This document shows positions 52,958 through 63,259 of a stretch of DNA of 64,000 bases, in pieces. The notes beneath the pieces were generated by a model, which saw nothing but the letters and a program-made list of their open reading frames with translations, was not told the origin of the DNA and did not search any database. The DNA comes from Staphylococcus lutrae (GTDB lineage Bacteria; Bacillota; Bacilli; Staphylococcales; Staphylococcaceae). Both the position numbers and the translations under genes were made by a program. The stretch is from positions 1,674,001-1,738,000 of the forward strand of contig NZ_CP020773.1 of assembly GCF_002101335.1 (NCBI RefSeq), read 5' to 3'. The first letter of the stretch is position 1. The number at the start of each line of letters is the position of its first letter.

Positions 52958-53961
52958 TGACAATCATAATAGAAGAAAGTGGCTTATTTTCAAGTTTTCA
53001 AGATTTTGGACGTGTGGGTTATGAACATATGGGGGTGATTCGTAGTGGGGCGTTAGATGTATTAGCGCATGAAATTGCGAATCGACTCGTTGGAAATGAT
53101 CGCAATGAGGCGACACTTGAAATGACGAATCAAATGGCGCGCATTCGCTTTACTGAACCGACATTAATCGCACTTTCGGGCGCGCAAAGTTATGCCTATA
53201 CTGAAGAAATGCGTGTTCAAGTCAATAAGCTTCATTTAATGAATAAAGGCGATGTCCTTGCTTTCGATCATTTACGTCGTGGCTCTCGTTTGTATCTTGC
53301 AGTGGCAGGGGGTTTTGAACTGGAAAGATGGCTAGACTCGACATCGACAGATACAATTTCAAGAATGGGGGGCTATTATGGCCGCCGTTTACAAGCAGGC
53401 GATACGATTGAAATGAAACGCGATTATAACAAGCGCCATCATCAACTCTTTAAAAATTTAGCACAGCGTAAAACGGTGGATTGGGGTGTTGATGGTTATG
53501 CACTGTCGCTCAACTACTTGTCTGATGTCGTGCACGTCATCCCAAATAAAGGGACGGAAGATTTTGAGGCAGAAACGCTTCGCACATTTACGAATGGGGA
53601 ATACCAAGTGTCGAGTAAAGCTAATCGGATGGGTGTGGTTTTAGAAGGTGCACCGATTAAAGCGTATTATGAGGATATGCCGCCGCATCAATCTGTAAAA
53701 CGTGGAACGATTCAAGTTAAAAAAGAAGGGGCGCCTGTCATTTTATTAAATGATCACTATACTTTAGGAAGTTATCCTCAAATTGGTACGATTGCATCGT
53801 ATCATTTATCTAAAATTGCTCAAAAACGGCAAGGGGCAAAAATCAAGTTTCAATTTATTGATGTGATACAAGCTGAACAAAATTTAGTAAAATATCATAA
53901 ATGGCGTAAGCAGTTGTTCCAAGGTATTGAATTTAGAATGCAAAAAGAAATGTTGAAATAG
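52957..53961 (+). CDS. pxpC: 5-oxoprolinase subunit PxpC (KipA/biotin-dependent carboxylase-like)
   Basis: 334 residues, AHS2 domain: LFSSFQDFGRVGYEHMGVIRSG at the start, LAVAGGF, and near the end IQVKKEGAPVILLNDHYTLGSYPQIG. Partner of PxpB. pxpA is not in the window after it; a lone pxpBC pair needs PxpA encoded elsewhere. A terminator follows within a few bases. Confidence 0.9.
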   Translation: MTIIIEESGLFSSFQDFGRVGYEHMGVIRSGALDVLAHEIANRLVGNDRNEATLEMTNQMARIRFTEPTLIALSGAQSYAYTEEMRVQVNKLHLMNKGDVLAFDHLRRGSRLYLAVAGGFELERWLDSTSTDTISRMGGYYGRRLQAGDTIEMKRDYNKRHHQLFKNLAQRKTVDWGVDGYALSLNYLSDVVHVIPNKGTEDFEAETLRTFTNGEYQVSSKANRMGVVLEGAPIKAYYEDMPPHQSVKRGTIQVKKEGAPVILLNDHYTLGSYPQIGTIASYHLSKIAQKRQGAKIKFQFIDVIQAEQNLVKYHKWRKQLFQGIEFRMQKEMLK

Positions 53962-54320
53962 TGTAAACGATTCGATTAAGGATTGTTTTTGATTGACGAG
54001 ATACAACTGGAGTCTGAATACAAGCACCGATGCATACGGTATAATGGTATCCATTGAGTCTAATAAATAGGCGACGAAAGTCGAATTGGAGAGCAGCTCG
54101 CGGCCATTCAAGATACAACGAGAATGACGCAGATGACATTAATATTGACCTTTTTGACTTGAAATTTGAACTTAACTCCTATATATTGTTATATTGAAAC
54201 TACTATTGAATATTACAAAATAATTACAAAAACAACAAATGAAATAAAAATTTTACAATTTAAGCGTATAAATTACAGTCAGCGCTGACGACCAGATGAT
54301 TGAGCGACGGGGGAACAAAT
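53962..54320. other. Intergenic region upstream of ltaS, 359 bp
   Basis: Contains the pxpC terminator, an isolated TATAAT at 54040-54045 without a good -35, and several AT-rich stretches that could hold the ltaS promoter. GGGGGAA is the ltaS ribosome site. No frame or known RNA class is visible. Confidence 0.4.
53965..53990 (+). terminator. Terminator after pxpC
   Basis: AAACGATTC pairs with GGATTGTTT (two G-U pairs), followed by T residues. Confidence 0.6.
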
Positions 54321-56258
54321 ATGGAAAAAGGAAAAAAAAGAATAGGCGTGTTTACGTTTTTCTTACTCATGGTTTTAACCATTGCGTTGAAAACGTATTT
54401 TGCCTATTATGTGGACTTGTCATTAGGTGTTAAAGGTTTAACACAAAATTTAATTTTATTAATGAACCCATATAGTTTAGTCGCACTATTATTGAGTGTG
54501 TTCTTGTTCTTTAAAGGACGTAAAGCTTATTGGTTCATATTTATTGGTGGCTTTTTATTAACATTTTTGTTGTATGCCAATGTTGTGTATTTCCGCTTTT
54601 TCTCAGACTTCATTACATTTAGTACATTGAACCAAGTCAGCAATGTCGATTCTATGGGCGGTGCTGTAGGTGCATCATTTCAATGGTATGATTTCGTTTA
54701 TTTCATTGATACACTGGTTTATTTGTTTATTTTAGTATTCAAAAGAAAATGGCTGAGTGACAAAGTATTCCAAAAGAAATTTGTACCAGTCGTGATGGCA
54801 ACGGCGATTGCATTGTTTTTCTTGAACTTAGCATTTGCTGAAACAGATCGTCCAGAATTATTGACGCGTACATTTGACCATAAATATCTCGTTAAATATT
54901 TAGGTCCATACAACTTTACAGTGTATGATGGTGTCAAAACGGTACAAAATAACCAACAAAAGGCATTGGCGTCTGAAGATGACCTAACGGAAGTTTTGAA
55001 TTACACAAAACAAAAAAATACAGAACCGAACATGAAATATTTCGGTAACGCTAAAGGGAAAAATATTATTAAAATCCATTTAGAAAGCTTCCAAACTTTC
55101 TTGATTAATAAAAAAGTTCATGGTGAAGAAGTGACGCCGTTTTTAAATCGACTGTCTTCTGGACAAGATGATTTTAGATATTATCCGCATTTCTACCACC
55201 AAACTGGACAAGGTAAAACATCGGATGCTGAATTTACAATGGATAATAGCCTATATGGTTTACCACAAGGATCTGCTTTTTCATTAAAAGGTGATAATAC
55301 TTACGAATCATTACCAGCTATTTTACACCAAAAACAAGGGTACACAACGAATGTAATGCACGGAGACTATAAAACATTCTGGAACCGTGATCAAGTGTAT
55401 CGTCATTTCGGTGTAGATAAATTTTATGATGCCACATACTTTGACATGTCACCGGGCAACTTAGAGAACCTCGGTTTGAAAGATAAGCCGTTTTTCAAAA
55501 CAGCTGTGGAATATTTGTCTAAAGAGAAGCAACCGTTCTATTCTCATTTAATTACTTTGACGAACCATTATCCATTTACATTGAAGGATGAAGATGCAAC
55601 GATTACCAAAGGAGACACAGGGAATGCGACAGTGGATGGTTACATTCAAACGGCGCGTTATTTAGATGAGGCGTTAGAACAATTTATTACAGATTTGAAA
55701 AATCAAGGTTTATACGATGATTCAGTGATTCTCATTTATGGTGACCACTATGGTATTTCAGAAAACCATAACAAGGCGATGTCTGAATTGTTAGGTGAGC
55801 CGATTACGCCAGCGAAATTTAACGATTTAAATGCAACTGGTTTTTGGTTAAAAGCGCCGGGTGTTGAACCTGAAGTGGATCAAACGTATGCAGGTCAAAT
55901 CGATGTGATGCCAACATTACTTCACTTGTTGGGTATTGATACGAAAAACTTCTTGATGTTCGGTACAGACATGTTATCGAAAGATCATAAACCGGTCATT
56001 CCATTCCGTAATGGTGACTTTGTGACAACCAATTACAAATATGTGAATGGTAAACTTTATAGCAATAAAGACAACAAACCTTTGGACACGATACCGGAAG
56101 ATTTTGAAAAGAATAAGAAGCAAGTACAAAGTGACTTAGAAAACAGCGATAAAGTCTTGAATGGAGATTTATTCCGTTTCTATAAAAATCCAGATTTCAA
56201 TAAAATCAAACCGACCGATTACAAATATCAACCGGGTCCTAAAGGTGAACCGAAATAG
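54321..56258 (+). CDS. ltaS: Lipoteichoic acid synthase LtaS
   Basis: 645 residues: five N-terminal membrane helices (about 8-175), linker, then an extracellular sulfatase-like domain (from about 240). Catalytic Thr300 in QGKTSDAEF, metal ligands in KIHLESFQ and [14 protein letters not shown]. The signal peptidase site ALA-S lies at 215-218, as in S. aureus. It polymerises glycerol phosphate from phosphatidylglycerol onto the glycolipid anchor outside the membrane. GGGGGAA upstream supports this ATG over 54300. Confidence 0.97.
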   Translation: MEKGKKRIGVFTFFLLMVLTIALKTYFAYYVDLSLGVKGLTQNLILLMNPYSLVALLLSVFLFFKGRKAYWFIFIGGFLLTFLLYANVVYFRFFSDFITFSTLNQVSNVDSMGGAVGASFQWYDFVYFIDTLVYLFILVFKRKWLSDKVFQKKFVPVVMATAIALFFLNLAFAETDRPELLTRTFDHKYLVKYLGPYNFTVYDGVKTVQNNQQKALASEDDLTEVLNYTKQKNTEPNMKYFGNAKGKNIIKIHLESFQTFLINKKVHGEEVTPFLNRLSSGQDDFRYYPHFYHQTGQGKTSDAEFTMDNSLYGLPQGSAFSLKGDNTYESLPAILHQKQGYTTNVMHGDYKTFWNRDQVYRHFGVDKFYDATYFDMSPGNLENLGLKDKPFFKTAVEYLSKEKQPFYSHLITLTNHYPFTLKDEDATITKGDTGNATVDGYIQTARYLDEALEQFITDLKNQGLYDDSVILIYGDHYGISENHNKAMSELLGEPITPAKFNDLNATGFWLKAPGVEPEVDQTYAGQIDVMPTLLHLLGIDTKNFLMFGTDMLSKDHKPVIPFRNGDFVTTNYKYVNGKLYSNKDNKPLDTIPEDFEKNKKQVQSDLENSDKVLNGDLFRFYKNPDFNKIKPTDYKYQPGPKGEPK

Positions 56259-56267
56259 ATTGGAAAG

Positions 56268-56307
56268 GGCAGAGAAATGTACATGACGTGCACTTCTCTG
56301 CTTTTTT
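56268..56307 (+). terminator. Terminator after ltaS
   Basis: GCAGAGAA and inner TGTAC/GTGCA pair with TTCTCTGC, followed by TTTTTT. Confidence 0.85.
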
Positions 56308-56492
56308 GGGTTGTCCAATCGATGATGGGTACGTATAGATTGAGTTGTAAAAAAACAACCGCTTTGAAAGCACGTTTCAGACGCATAATGCTTCTTGTAT
56401 CTTTTGTTGCTAAAAAAGTGTATAATATATAGAACTGATTTAAGGTGAATAAACAAATATGAGTCAAACTTTAAGAAAAGGATGGATGTGTG

Positions 56493-58379
56493 GTGGAAGC
56501 ATATAAAATTGAACACCTCAACAAATCTTATGCGGATAAAGTCATTTTTGATGATTTACATTTCTCCATTTCAAATCAAGAACGCATTGGTTTGGTAGGT
56601 ATTAATGGTACAGGTAAAAGTTCATTGTTGAAAGTGATGGCCGGTTTGGATGAAGATTTTGAGGCAGAACAGTCGCATCCGAAACAATACCGTATTCGCT
56701 ATGCTGCTCAAAACCATCACTTAGACCCATCCCTGACTGTGTATGAGGCCGTCTTCAGTGCAGACTCTGAAGAATTACAGGTCATTAAGCGTTACGAGGA
56801 TGCTACTGAAAAATACGCAACGGAACAAACTGATCAAGCATTTGGTGAAATGATGGCCGCCCAAGCTGCCATGGATGATTGGCATGCATGGGATTACAGT
56901 GCAGAAATCAAGACGATTTTATCAAAATTAGGCATTCACGATACGACACGACCGCTAGAACAATTATCTGGTGGCCAACAAAAGCGTGTCATTTTAGCGA
57001 GAACATTAATTGAAAAGCCAGATTTACTGTTGTTGGATGAGCCAACGAACCATTTGGATTTCGAGTCGATACAGTGGTTGATTCAATTTGTAAAGTCTTA
57101 TCCTAAAACGGTGGTTTTTGTCACACATGACCGGTATTTTTTAAATGAAGTGGCAACCCGTATTGTAGAATTAAGAAATGGTAAGTTGGATACCTATCCA
57201 GGTAATTATGAAACATATATTGCCATGCGTGCAGAAAAAGAAGAGATTGAAGCGCGTCAACAAACCAAGCAACGCGCCCTCTTTCAACAAGAACTGGCGT
57301 GGATGCGTGCAGGTGTAAAAGCACGAACAACAAAGCAACAAGCGAGGCAGAATCGCTTTCATGATTTAAAAGCGCAAGTTCAGTCACATCAAGCACAAGA
57401 AAAAGGCACTTTGAATTTGGCTTATTCGCGGTTAGGTAAACAAGTCTTTGAACTTGAAGAAGTTACAAAACGTATCGATACACAGACTTTGTTTGAAAAT
57501 GTAACAACGCTGATTCAGAATGGGGTGCAAATCGGTATTGTCGGTGAAAATGGTGTTGGCAAAACAACAATGTTAAATATTTTAGCCGGAGAAGATACGG
57601 ATTACGAAGGTGTTGTAAAAGTAGGTCAAACGGTTAAAATCGCTTATTTTAAACAAACGGATGAACGCCTTCATCGCGACATACGTATGATTGATTTTCT
57701 GCGGGAAGAAAGTGAATTGGCGCGACAAAAAGATGGGACGACGGTTTCTGTGACACAGCTATTAGAACGTTTTTTGTTTCCAAGTGCGACACATGGTAAA
57801 AAAATCTATAAATTGTCAGGTGGCGAACAAAAGCGTCTGTATTTGTTGAAATTATTAGTGCATCAGCCCAACGTCTTACTTTTAGATGAACCGACCAATG
57901 ATTTGGATACGGAAACATTGACGATATTGGAATATTATATTCAAACATTTGGTGGGACGGTGATTACAGTCAGTCACGACCGTTACTTTTTAGATAAAGT
58001 CGTCGATTGTTACTGGTATATCCACGATGGTCAAGTGGATATGATACTCGGACAGTTTGAGGATTATTGGGCTTACCAAAAACAAATAGAAGCAGCTAAA
58101 ACGCAATCAAAAGCATCACAGCAAACGGCCACTACTGCTGCCCCGCCTAAGAAGAAACGAAAAGGATTGTCCTACAAAGAGAAAAGAGAATATGAAACAT
58201 TATTAGTTCGTATTGATGAAGCAGAAACACGTTTAAAAGAAATCGATGAAGAAATGATAAAGGCTAATGCTGATTATTCCAAAATCAAAGCATTAAATGA
58301 GGAAAGAGAAGCGCTCGAAGCTCAATATGACACCGACATCACAAGGTGGAGTGAACTAGAAGAAATTTTAGAACAATAG
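56493..58379 (+). CDS. ABC-F family ATPase (Uup-like)
   Basis: 628 residues, two ABC domains without membrane segments. Walker A GINGTGKSS and GENGVGKTT; signatures LSGGQQKR and LSGGEQKR; both Walker B strands end LLLDEPTNHLD/LLLDEPTNDLD. The interdomain linker and a C-terminal coiled coil (from about 555, LSYKEKREYETLLVRIDEAE) resemble Uup. ABC-F proteins act on the ribosome, relieving stalls. GTG 56493, after AAGGATGG, is chosen; GTG 56490 is also possible. Confidence 0.9.
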   Translation: MEAYKIEHLNKSYADKVIFDDLHFSISNQERIGLVGINGTGKSSLLKVMAGLDEDFEAEQSHPKQYRIRYAAQNHHLDPSLTVYEAVFSADSEELQVIKRYEDATEKYATEQTDQAFGEMMAAQAAMDDWHAWDYSAEIKTILSKLGIHDTTRPLEQLSGGQQKRVILARTLIEKPDLLLLDEPTNHLDFESIQWLIQFVKSYPKTVVFVTHDRYFLNEVATRIVELRNGKLDTYPGNYETYIAMRAEKEEIEARQQTKQRALFQQELAWMRAGVKARTTKQQARQNRFHDLKAQVQSHQAQEKGTLNLAYSRLGKQVFELEEVTKRIDTQTLFENVTTLIQNGVQIGIVGENGVGKTTMLNILAGEDTDYEGVVKVGQTVKIAYFKQTDERLHRDIRMIDFLREESELARQKDGTTVSVTQLLERFLFPSATHGKKIYKLSGGEQKRLYLLKLLVHQPNVLLLDEPTNDLDTETLTILEYYIQTFGGTVITVSHDRYFLDKVVDCYWYIHDGQVDMILGQFEDYWAYQKQIEAAKTQSKASQQTATTAAPPKKKRKGLSYKEKREYETLLVRIDEAETRLKEIDEEMIKANADYSKIKALNEEREALEAQYDTDITRWSELEEILEQ

Positions 58380-58388
58380 AGGGATAGC

Positions 58389-60170
58389 ATGGAGCAAACA
58401 TTGTCGCATTATTTTGGATACCAAACTTTTCGTCCAGGTCAGAGAGAAATTATTGAATGTGTTTTGGATCGTCATCACACTTTAGGGGTTTTGCCTACAG
58501 GTGGGGGGAAATCCATATGCTACCAAGTACCAGGATTAATGTTGCAAGGGACGACATTGGTCATCAGTCCGCTTATTTCGTTAATGAAAGACCAAGTTGA
58601 TCAATTGAAAACAATGGGCATCGCCGCAGCCTATTTGAATAGTAGTTTGAGTCATTCAGAGCAAAAAGAAATAGAAGCACAATTAGTGAACGGTGAATTA
58701 AAGTTTTTATACATCGCACCAGAACGTCTGGAGCAACCCTATTTTGAAATGTTATTACGGCGAGTGAAAATCTCATTAGTTGCATTTGACGAGGCACATT
58801 GTATTTCTAAATGGGGGCATGATTTTCGCCCGAGTTATCAAGCTGTCATTCAACGGGTGTTGTCAATGCCACAGTCGTTTGCGATTGTCGCATTAACGGC
58901 TACAGCGACTGCTGAAGTGCAACAAGATATTATGGATCGATTGATGATACAACGGCAACATTTAATTAAGACAAGCATTCGACGACGTAACTTAAAATTT
59001 CAAGTGAATCGTACGTATCAGCGTCAAAAGTTTGTGTTGGATTATATTCAGAAATATAGTGGAATGGCTGGTATTGTGTATTGCTCGACACGAAAGCAAG
59101 TTGAAGCGTTATACGACGCATTAGATGAAGCGGGAGTTTCGGCGACATATTATCATGCGGGAATGCCAGCAAAACAAAGAGATGCAGCACAAAATGACTT
59201 TCTATATGACCGTATTCGAGTTGTTGTTGCAACAAATGCGTTTGGTATGGGAATTGATAAGTCAAACGTACGCTATGTAATTCATTATAATATGCCAGGC
59301 GATTTGGAGTCGTATTATCAAGAAGCGGGACGTGCAGGACGCGATGGTTTAGAAAGCGATTGTATTTTATTATACAGTGATAGAGATGTGGAATTGCATC
59401 AATATTTTATTAGTACGTCTAAAGCGGATGATGACTACAAGGAACGTATGGGTGAAAAATTAACGAAAATGATTCAATACACGAAGACCAATAAATGTCT
59501 AGAAGCGACATTGGTTTATTATTTTGAACCGAATGAAAAACTGGAAGAGTGCCAACAATGCAGTAATTGTATTAACAAAAACAAAACATATAATATGACA
59601 AAAGAAGCTAAAATGATTATCAGCGCTGTAGCACGGTTGCGACAACAAGAAGGCTATGCCATCGTCATCCAAGTATTACGAGGAGAAGAGTCAGATTATA
59701 TTTATCATCAAGGCTATCAAAACCTTTCAACATACGGGATTATGAGAAATTACACGACAGGCGAGCTCCATCATTTAATTGACGAGCTCCGATTTAAAGG
59801 ATTTTTAAATGAGTATAATGAAGTATTGGTCTGTGATGCTTCAGTGGAAAAACTATTGATGGAAGAAGTCCAAGTTTATACAACACCTTTCATACGCAAA
59901 TCTAAAGAAACCGTGCATATCAACACCGTAGAGGGTGTGGATCGCGTACTATTTGAGAAACTGGTAGAGGTTCGTCGAGCATTGAGTGAACGATTGAGCA
60001 CACCGCCTACGAACATTTTCACAGATTATACTTTAGAGGATTTTGCAAAAAGAAAACCCATGACAAAACAAGAAATGATTCAAATCGATGGTGTAGGAAG
60101 TTACAAGTTAAAACATTACTGTCCTGAATTTCTTGAGGTCATTCAAGATTATAAAATGCACCGTTCATAA
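58389..60170 (+). CDS. recQ: RecQ-family ATP-dependent DNA helicase
   Basis: 593 residues. Helicase core (1-330): motif I PTGGGKSICYQ, motif II AFDEAHCISKWGHDFRP, motif III ALTATAT, motif VI QEAGRAGRDG. The RecQ zinc-binding Cys cluster (CLEATL...CQQCSNC, near 365-395) and winged helix follow, with an HRDC-like C-terminus. It unwinds DNA 3' to 5' in repair. Nine bases after the ABC-F gene, so probably one operon. Confidence 0.93.
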   Translation: MEQTLSHYFGYQTFRPGQREIIECVLDRHHTLGVLPTGGGKSICYQVPGLMLQGTTLVISPLISLMKDQVDQLKTMGIAAAYLNSSLSHSEQKEIEAQLVNGELKFLYIAPERLEQPYFEMLLRRVKISLVAFDEAHCISKWGHDFRPSYQAVIQRVLSMPQSFAIVALTATATAEVQQDIMDRLMIQRQHLIKTSIRRRNLKFQVNRTYQRQKFVLDYIQKYSGMAGIVYCSTRKQVEALYDALDEAGVSATYYHAGMPAKQRDAAQNDFLYDRIRVVVATNAFGMGIDKSNVRYVIHYNMPGDLESYYQEAGRAGRDGLESDCILLYSDRDVELHQYFISTSKADDDYKERMGEKLTKMIQYTKTNKCLEATLVYYFEPNEKLEECQQCSNCINKNKTYNMTKEAKMIISAVARLRQQEGYAIVIQVLRGEESDYIYHQGYQNLSTYGIMRNYTTGELHHLIDELRFKGFLNEYNEVLVCDASVEKLLMEEVQVYTTPFIRKSKETVHINTVEGVDRVLFEKLVEVRRALSERLSTPPTNIFTDYTLEDFAKRKPMTKQEMIQIDGVGSYKLKHYCPEFLEVIQDYKMHRS

Positions 60171-60496
60171 AAGTTTATTGCGGCGTATATTTTTAATTTC
60201 TATAATTTAACGGTTGGTGAATGATTCGCTAGCCGTTATTTTTTAAATTTTAGATATTAAAACAAATGAGGCGCGAGGGCTGAAGACACTCAGTATGTAT
60301 CTCAACGTTGTTAAAGTTTCACGTCTTATCAGTCGACAAATGGTTTTAATTGCAAGCAACTGTTATGATTTTCAAATAATCCGAGCGCTTTGAGTGCAAA
60401 TAATGTTATTTTTTTAAAGAATTATGATTTAATGAATGTAATGCCCAATGAATTGGGGTATAAGTACATAAAAACTGAAAAAGATAGAGGGGTTAT
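60171..60496. other. Intergenic region recQ/osmoprotectant operon
   Basis: 326 bp. After the recQ terminator the only promoter-like element is TATAAG at 60459-60464 without a good -35. No small gene is seen. Confidence 0.4.
60209..60245 (+). terminator. Terminator after recQ
   Basis: AACGGTTGGTGAAT pairs with ATTCGCTAGCCGTT (three wobble pairs), then TTTTTT. Confidence 0.8.
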
Positions 60497-61456
60497 ATGA
60501 TAAAATTGAGCAACGTTTCAAAACGTTACGATGATAAAGTCATTGTTAATCAAGTAGACATGGAGATTGAAGAAGGTGAAATTTTCATCTTAATTGGACC
60601 GTCTGGCTCTGGTAAAACAACGACGTTGAAAATGATGAATCGATTAATCCCATTATCAGATGGTTATATCTATTTCAAAGATCACCCCATCAGTGACTAT
60701 GACGTACATGAAATGCGTTGGGATATGGGCTATGTTTTACAGCAAATCGCTTTATTTCCACATATGACAATACGTGATAATATTGCGCAAGTGCCCCTCA
60801 TGAAAGGGTGGTCGAAAGAGAAAATTGATGCCCGTATTGATGAATTACTCACTATGGTCGGACTCGAGCCGCAACAGTTTAGAAATCGAAAACCAGATGA
60901 ATTGTCTGGTGGACAACGACAACGTGTCGGCGTGGTGCGTGCATTGGCTGTCGACCCACCTGTCATTTTAATGGATGAACCTTTTAGTGCGTTGGATCCG
61001 ATTACACGAGAGAAATTACAGGATGATTTATTGAAATTACAAGACCAAATCAAAAAAACAATCGTTTTTGTGACGCATGATATTGAAGAAGCCTTTAAAT
61101 TAGGCGATCGCATTTGTTTGTTGAATCATGGTCGTGTCGAACAAATTGGGACACCGAATGATTTTATTAAAACACCGAAGAATGACTTCGTTCGCCAATT
61201 TTTGGGTGACTTAACAAGCGTCGTACTCAATCATTTCTCACTTGGAAAAGCGGTAGAACTTGTGGGTGAAAAAGCAACAGCTACACAGGTTGAGCAATAT
61301 CCAACTGTTGATTCGCATCAAACGGTCAGTGACATTTACGATGAACTTGTGACACATGAAGCGGTGATCATCCCTGCAGCGGATACCCATTGGATGTTAT
61401 CGCGACAAGCCATTTTCAACTTTTTATCACAGAATAAGGCAGGTGCGCGCGTGTGA
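60497..61456 (+). CDS. Osmoprotectant ABC transporter ATPase (OpuBA/OpuCA type)
   Basis: 319 residues. ABC domain (1-235) with [19 protein letters not shown] and ILMDEPFSALD, then a short C-terminal region (about 250-315) that looks like one CBS unit rather than the tandem pair of OpuCA. It energises uptake of glycine betaine, choline or carnitine. GAGGGG before the ATG. Overlaps the permease gene by four bases. Confidence 0.88.
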   Translation: MIKLSNVSKRYDDKVIVNQVDMEIEEGEIFILIGPSGSGKTTTLKMMNRLIPLSDGYIYFKDHPISDYDVHEMRWDMGYVLQQIALFPHMTIRDNIAQVPLMKGWSKEKIDARIDELLTMVGLEPQQFRNRKPDELSGGQRQRVGVVRALAVDPPVILMDEPFSALDPITREKLQDDLLKLQDQIKKTIVFVTHDIEEAFKLGDRICLLNHGRVEQIGTPNDFIKTPKNDFVRQFLGDLTSVVLNHFSLGKAVELVGEKATATQVEQYPTVDSHQTVSDIYDELVTHEAVIIPAADTHWMLSRQAIFNFLSQNKAGARV

Positions 61457-62967
61457 ATACATTATTAGATACATTAAGCGCTCGAAAAGGCGAACTTTTC
61501 ACTGCGTTATTTGAACATATTCAACTGTCATTTATTGCTTTACTAATTGCTGTTCTTATTGGTGTACCACTGGGGATTGTATTAACTAAAACACCTAAAA
61601 TTTCTGAAGCGGTGATTAATATTGCCGCAATTTTACAAACGGTGCCGTCTTTAGCGTTATTGGGATTGATGATTCCGCTATTTGGGATTGGGACAGTTCC
61701 AGCGGTCATCGCGTTAGTTGTGTATGCGCTATTGCCGATTTTACGGAATACTTACACGGGGATCACCGGTGTCGATCCTTCATTGATTGAAGCGGCTAAA
61801 GGAATTGGAATGAAGCCGTTTCGCCGATTGACTAAAGTGGAGCTTCCGTTAGCAATGCCCGTCATTATGGCTGGGATTCGAACAGCGATGGTACTTATCA
61901 TTGGGACAGCGACACTCGCAGCTTTAATCGGTGCAGGCGGCTTAGGAGACTTGATATTATTAGGTATAGATCGAAACAATACCTCACTGATATTAATTGG
62001 TGCAATCCCAGCCGCGGTCTTAGCGATTGTGTTTGATATTGTTTTAAGAATATTAAGTCGTGTGTCCTATCGAAAGATGTTGACGACACTTGCGGCAATT
62101 TTCATTATTATGTTGACTGTTACGATTGTCCCATTGTTTTCTGCGCCGCATGATCGGATAACGATTGCTGGAAAATTAGGGACAGAACCATCCATCATTA
62201 CAAACATGTACAAAATATTAATAGAAGACCAAACTGATGATCAAGTGATTGTTAAAGATGGTATGGGGAAAACAGCATTTTTATTTAATGCATTAAAATC
62301 TGATGATATTGATGGCTATCTCGAATTCACAGGAACAGTTTTAGGAGAACTCACAAAAGAAGCCCCTCAATCTAAAGATGAACAAAACGTTTATCAGCAA
62401 GCCAATGCAAGTTTAGATAAAAAGTTTGATATGACGTTATTAAAACCTATGAAATATAATAATACGTATGCTTTGGCAGTTAAACGAAGCTTTGCAGAAG
62501 AAAATAACATCAAAACAATCAGTGACTTGAAAAAAGTGGAAGATAAAATTCGACCAGGTTTTACACTTGAATTTAATGACCGAGAAGATGGTTATCCAGC
62601 TATACAGAAAACGTATCACTTAGACTTCCAAAATGTGAAAAAAATGGAACCTAAATTACGCTATCAAGCCATTGAAAGTGGAGATATTAACTTAATTGAT
62701 GCATATTCAACAGATGCGGAGTTAAAACAATTTGATATGATTGTGCTAAAAGATGATCGGAAAGTTTTCCCACCGTATCAAGGTGCACCATTGTTTAAAA
62801 AATCATTTATCGACGCACATCCTGAAGTTAAAAAAGCGTTGAATCAGTTAGCGGGTAAAATTTCAGATGAAGAAATGCAGGAAATGAACTATCGCGTAGC
62901 TGAAAAAGATGAAGATCCATATCAAGTAGCGAAAGATTACCTTAAAAAAGAAGGTTTAATTCAATAA
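61453..62967 (+). CDS. Osmoprotectant ABC transporter, fused permease and substrate-binding protein
   Basis: 504 residues. Permease domain (about 10-225) with the EAA motif region GIGMKPFRRLTKVELPLAMP, then an OpuAC-type substrate-binding domain (about 235-504) with GKLGTEPSIITNMYKIL. The fusion is the known OpuBB-BC arrangement of staphylococci and others. Substrate is likely a quaternary amine, but an aromatic binding box cannot be confirmed by eye. The start is GTG, inside the end of the ATPase gene. Confidence 0.88.
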   Translation: MNTLLDTLSARKGELFTALFEHIQLSFIALLIAVLIGVPLGIVLTKTPKISEAVINIAAILQTVPSLALLGLMIPLFGIGTVPAVIALVVYALLPILRNTYTGITGVDPSLIEAAKGIGMKPFRRLTKVELPLAMPVIMAGIRTAMVLIIGTATLAALIGAGGLGDLILLGIDRNNTSLILIGAIPAAVLAIVFDIVLRILSRVSYRKMLTTLAAIFIIMLTVTIVPLFSAPHDRITIAGKLGTEPSIITNMYKILIEDQTDDQVIVKDGMGKTAFLFNALKSDDIDGYLEFTGTVLGELTKEAPQSKDEQNVYQQANASLDKKFDMTLLKPMKYNNTYALAVKRSFAEENNIKTISDLKKVEDKIRPGFTLEFNDREDGYPAIQKTYHLDFQNVKKMEPKLRYQAIESGDINLIDAYSTDAELKQFDMIVLKDDRKVFPPYQGAPLFKKSFIDAHPEVKKALNQLAGKISDEEMQEMNYRVAEKDEDPYQVAKDYLKKEGLIQ

Positions 62968-62984
62968 AAAGTTAATGATGACAG

Positions 62985-63028
62985 ACGCCTTTCAAAGTGG
63001 ACATTAAAATGAAAACTTTGAAAGGCGT
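62985..63028 (+). terminator. Terminator of the osmoprotectant operon
   Basis: Perfect 14-base arms ACGCCTTTCAAAGT and ACTTTGAAAGGCGT, then a T/G-rich tail. Confidence 0.75.
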
Positions 63029-63201
63029 TGCGTGTTTTGTGCGAGTTTCTAAGTGTTTTGGAAAGGAAAATGAGCAATCAAGGGCATAAAATGCGATTCA
63101 AAGGCGTTGAATCAATCCTCATAAAAGTTCAATAGTACTTGAGCGCTTTAATGTACTAAAAAATAATTAAATGATATACTGATTATCTAGCATTTTAGTC
63201 G

Positions 63202-63229
63202 AAATATAGTTATACTGATAACTATATTT
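63202..63229. promoter_or_regulatory. 28-bp perfect palindrome upstream of hisC
   Basis: AAATATAGTTAT-ACTG-ATAACTATATTT: 12-base arms around a 4-base spacer, 30 bases before the hisC start. It overlaps possible promoter hexamers (TATACT at 63175 and 63211) and is a good operator candidate; the regulator is unknown. Confidence 0.5.
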
Positions 63230-63259
63230 TAAAAATTCTGATACATAGGAGGTATAGAA

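Noticed and set aside
63202..63229. hisC palindrome as a terminator
   Set aside because: The stem is nearly all A/T and lies immediately before the ribosome site of hisC; the real terminator of the preceding operon is at 62985-63028.
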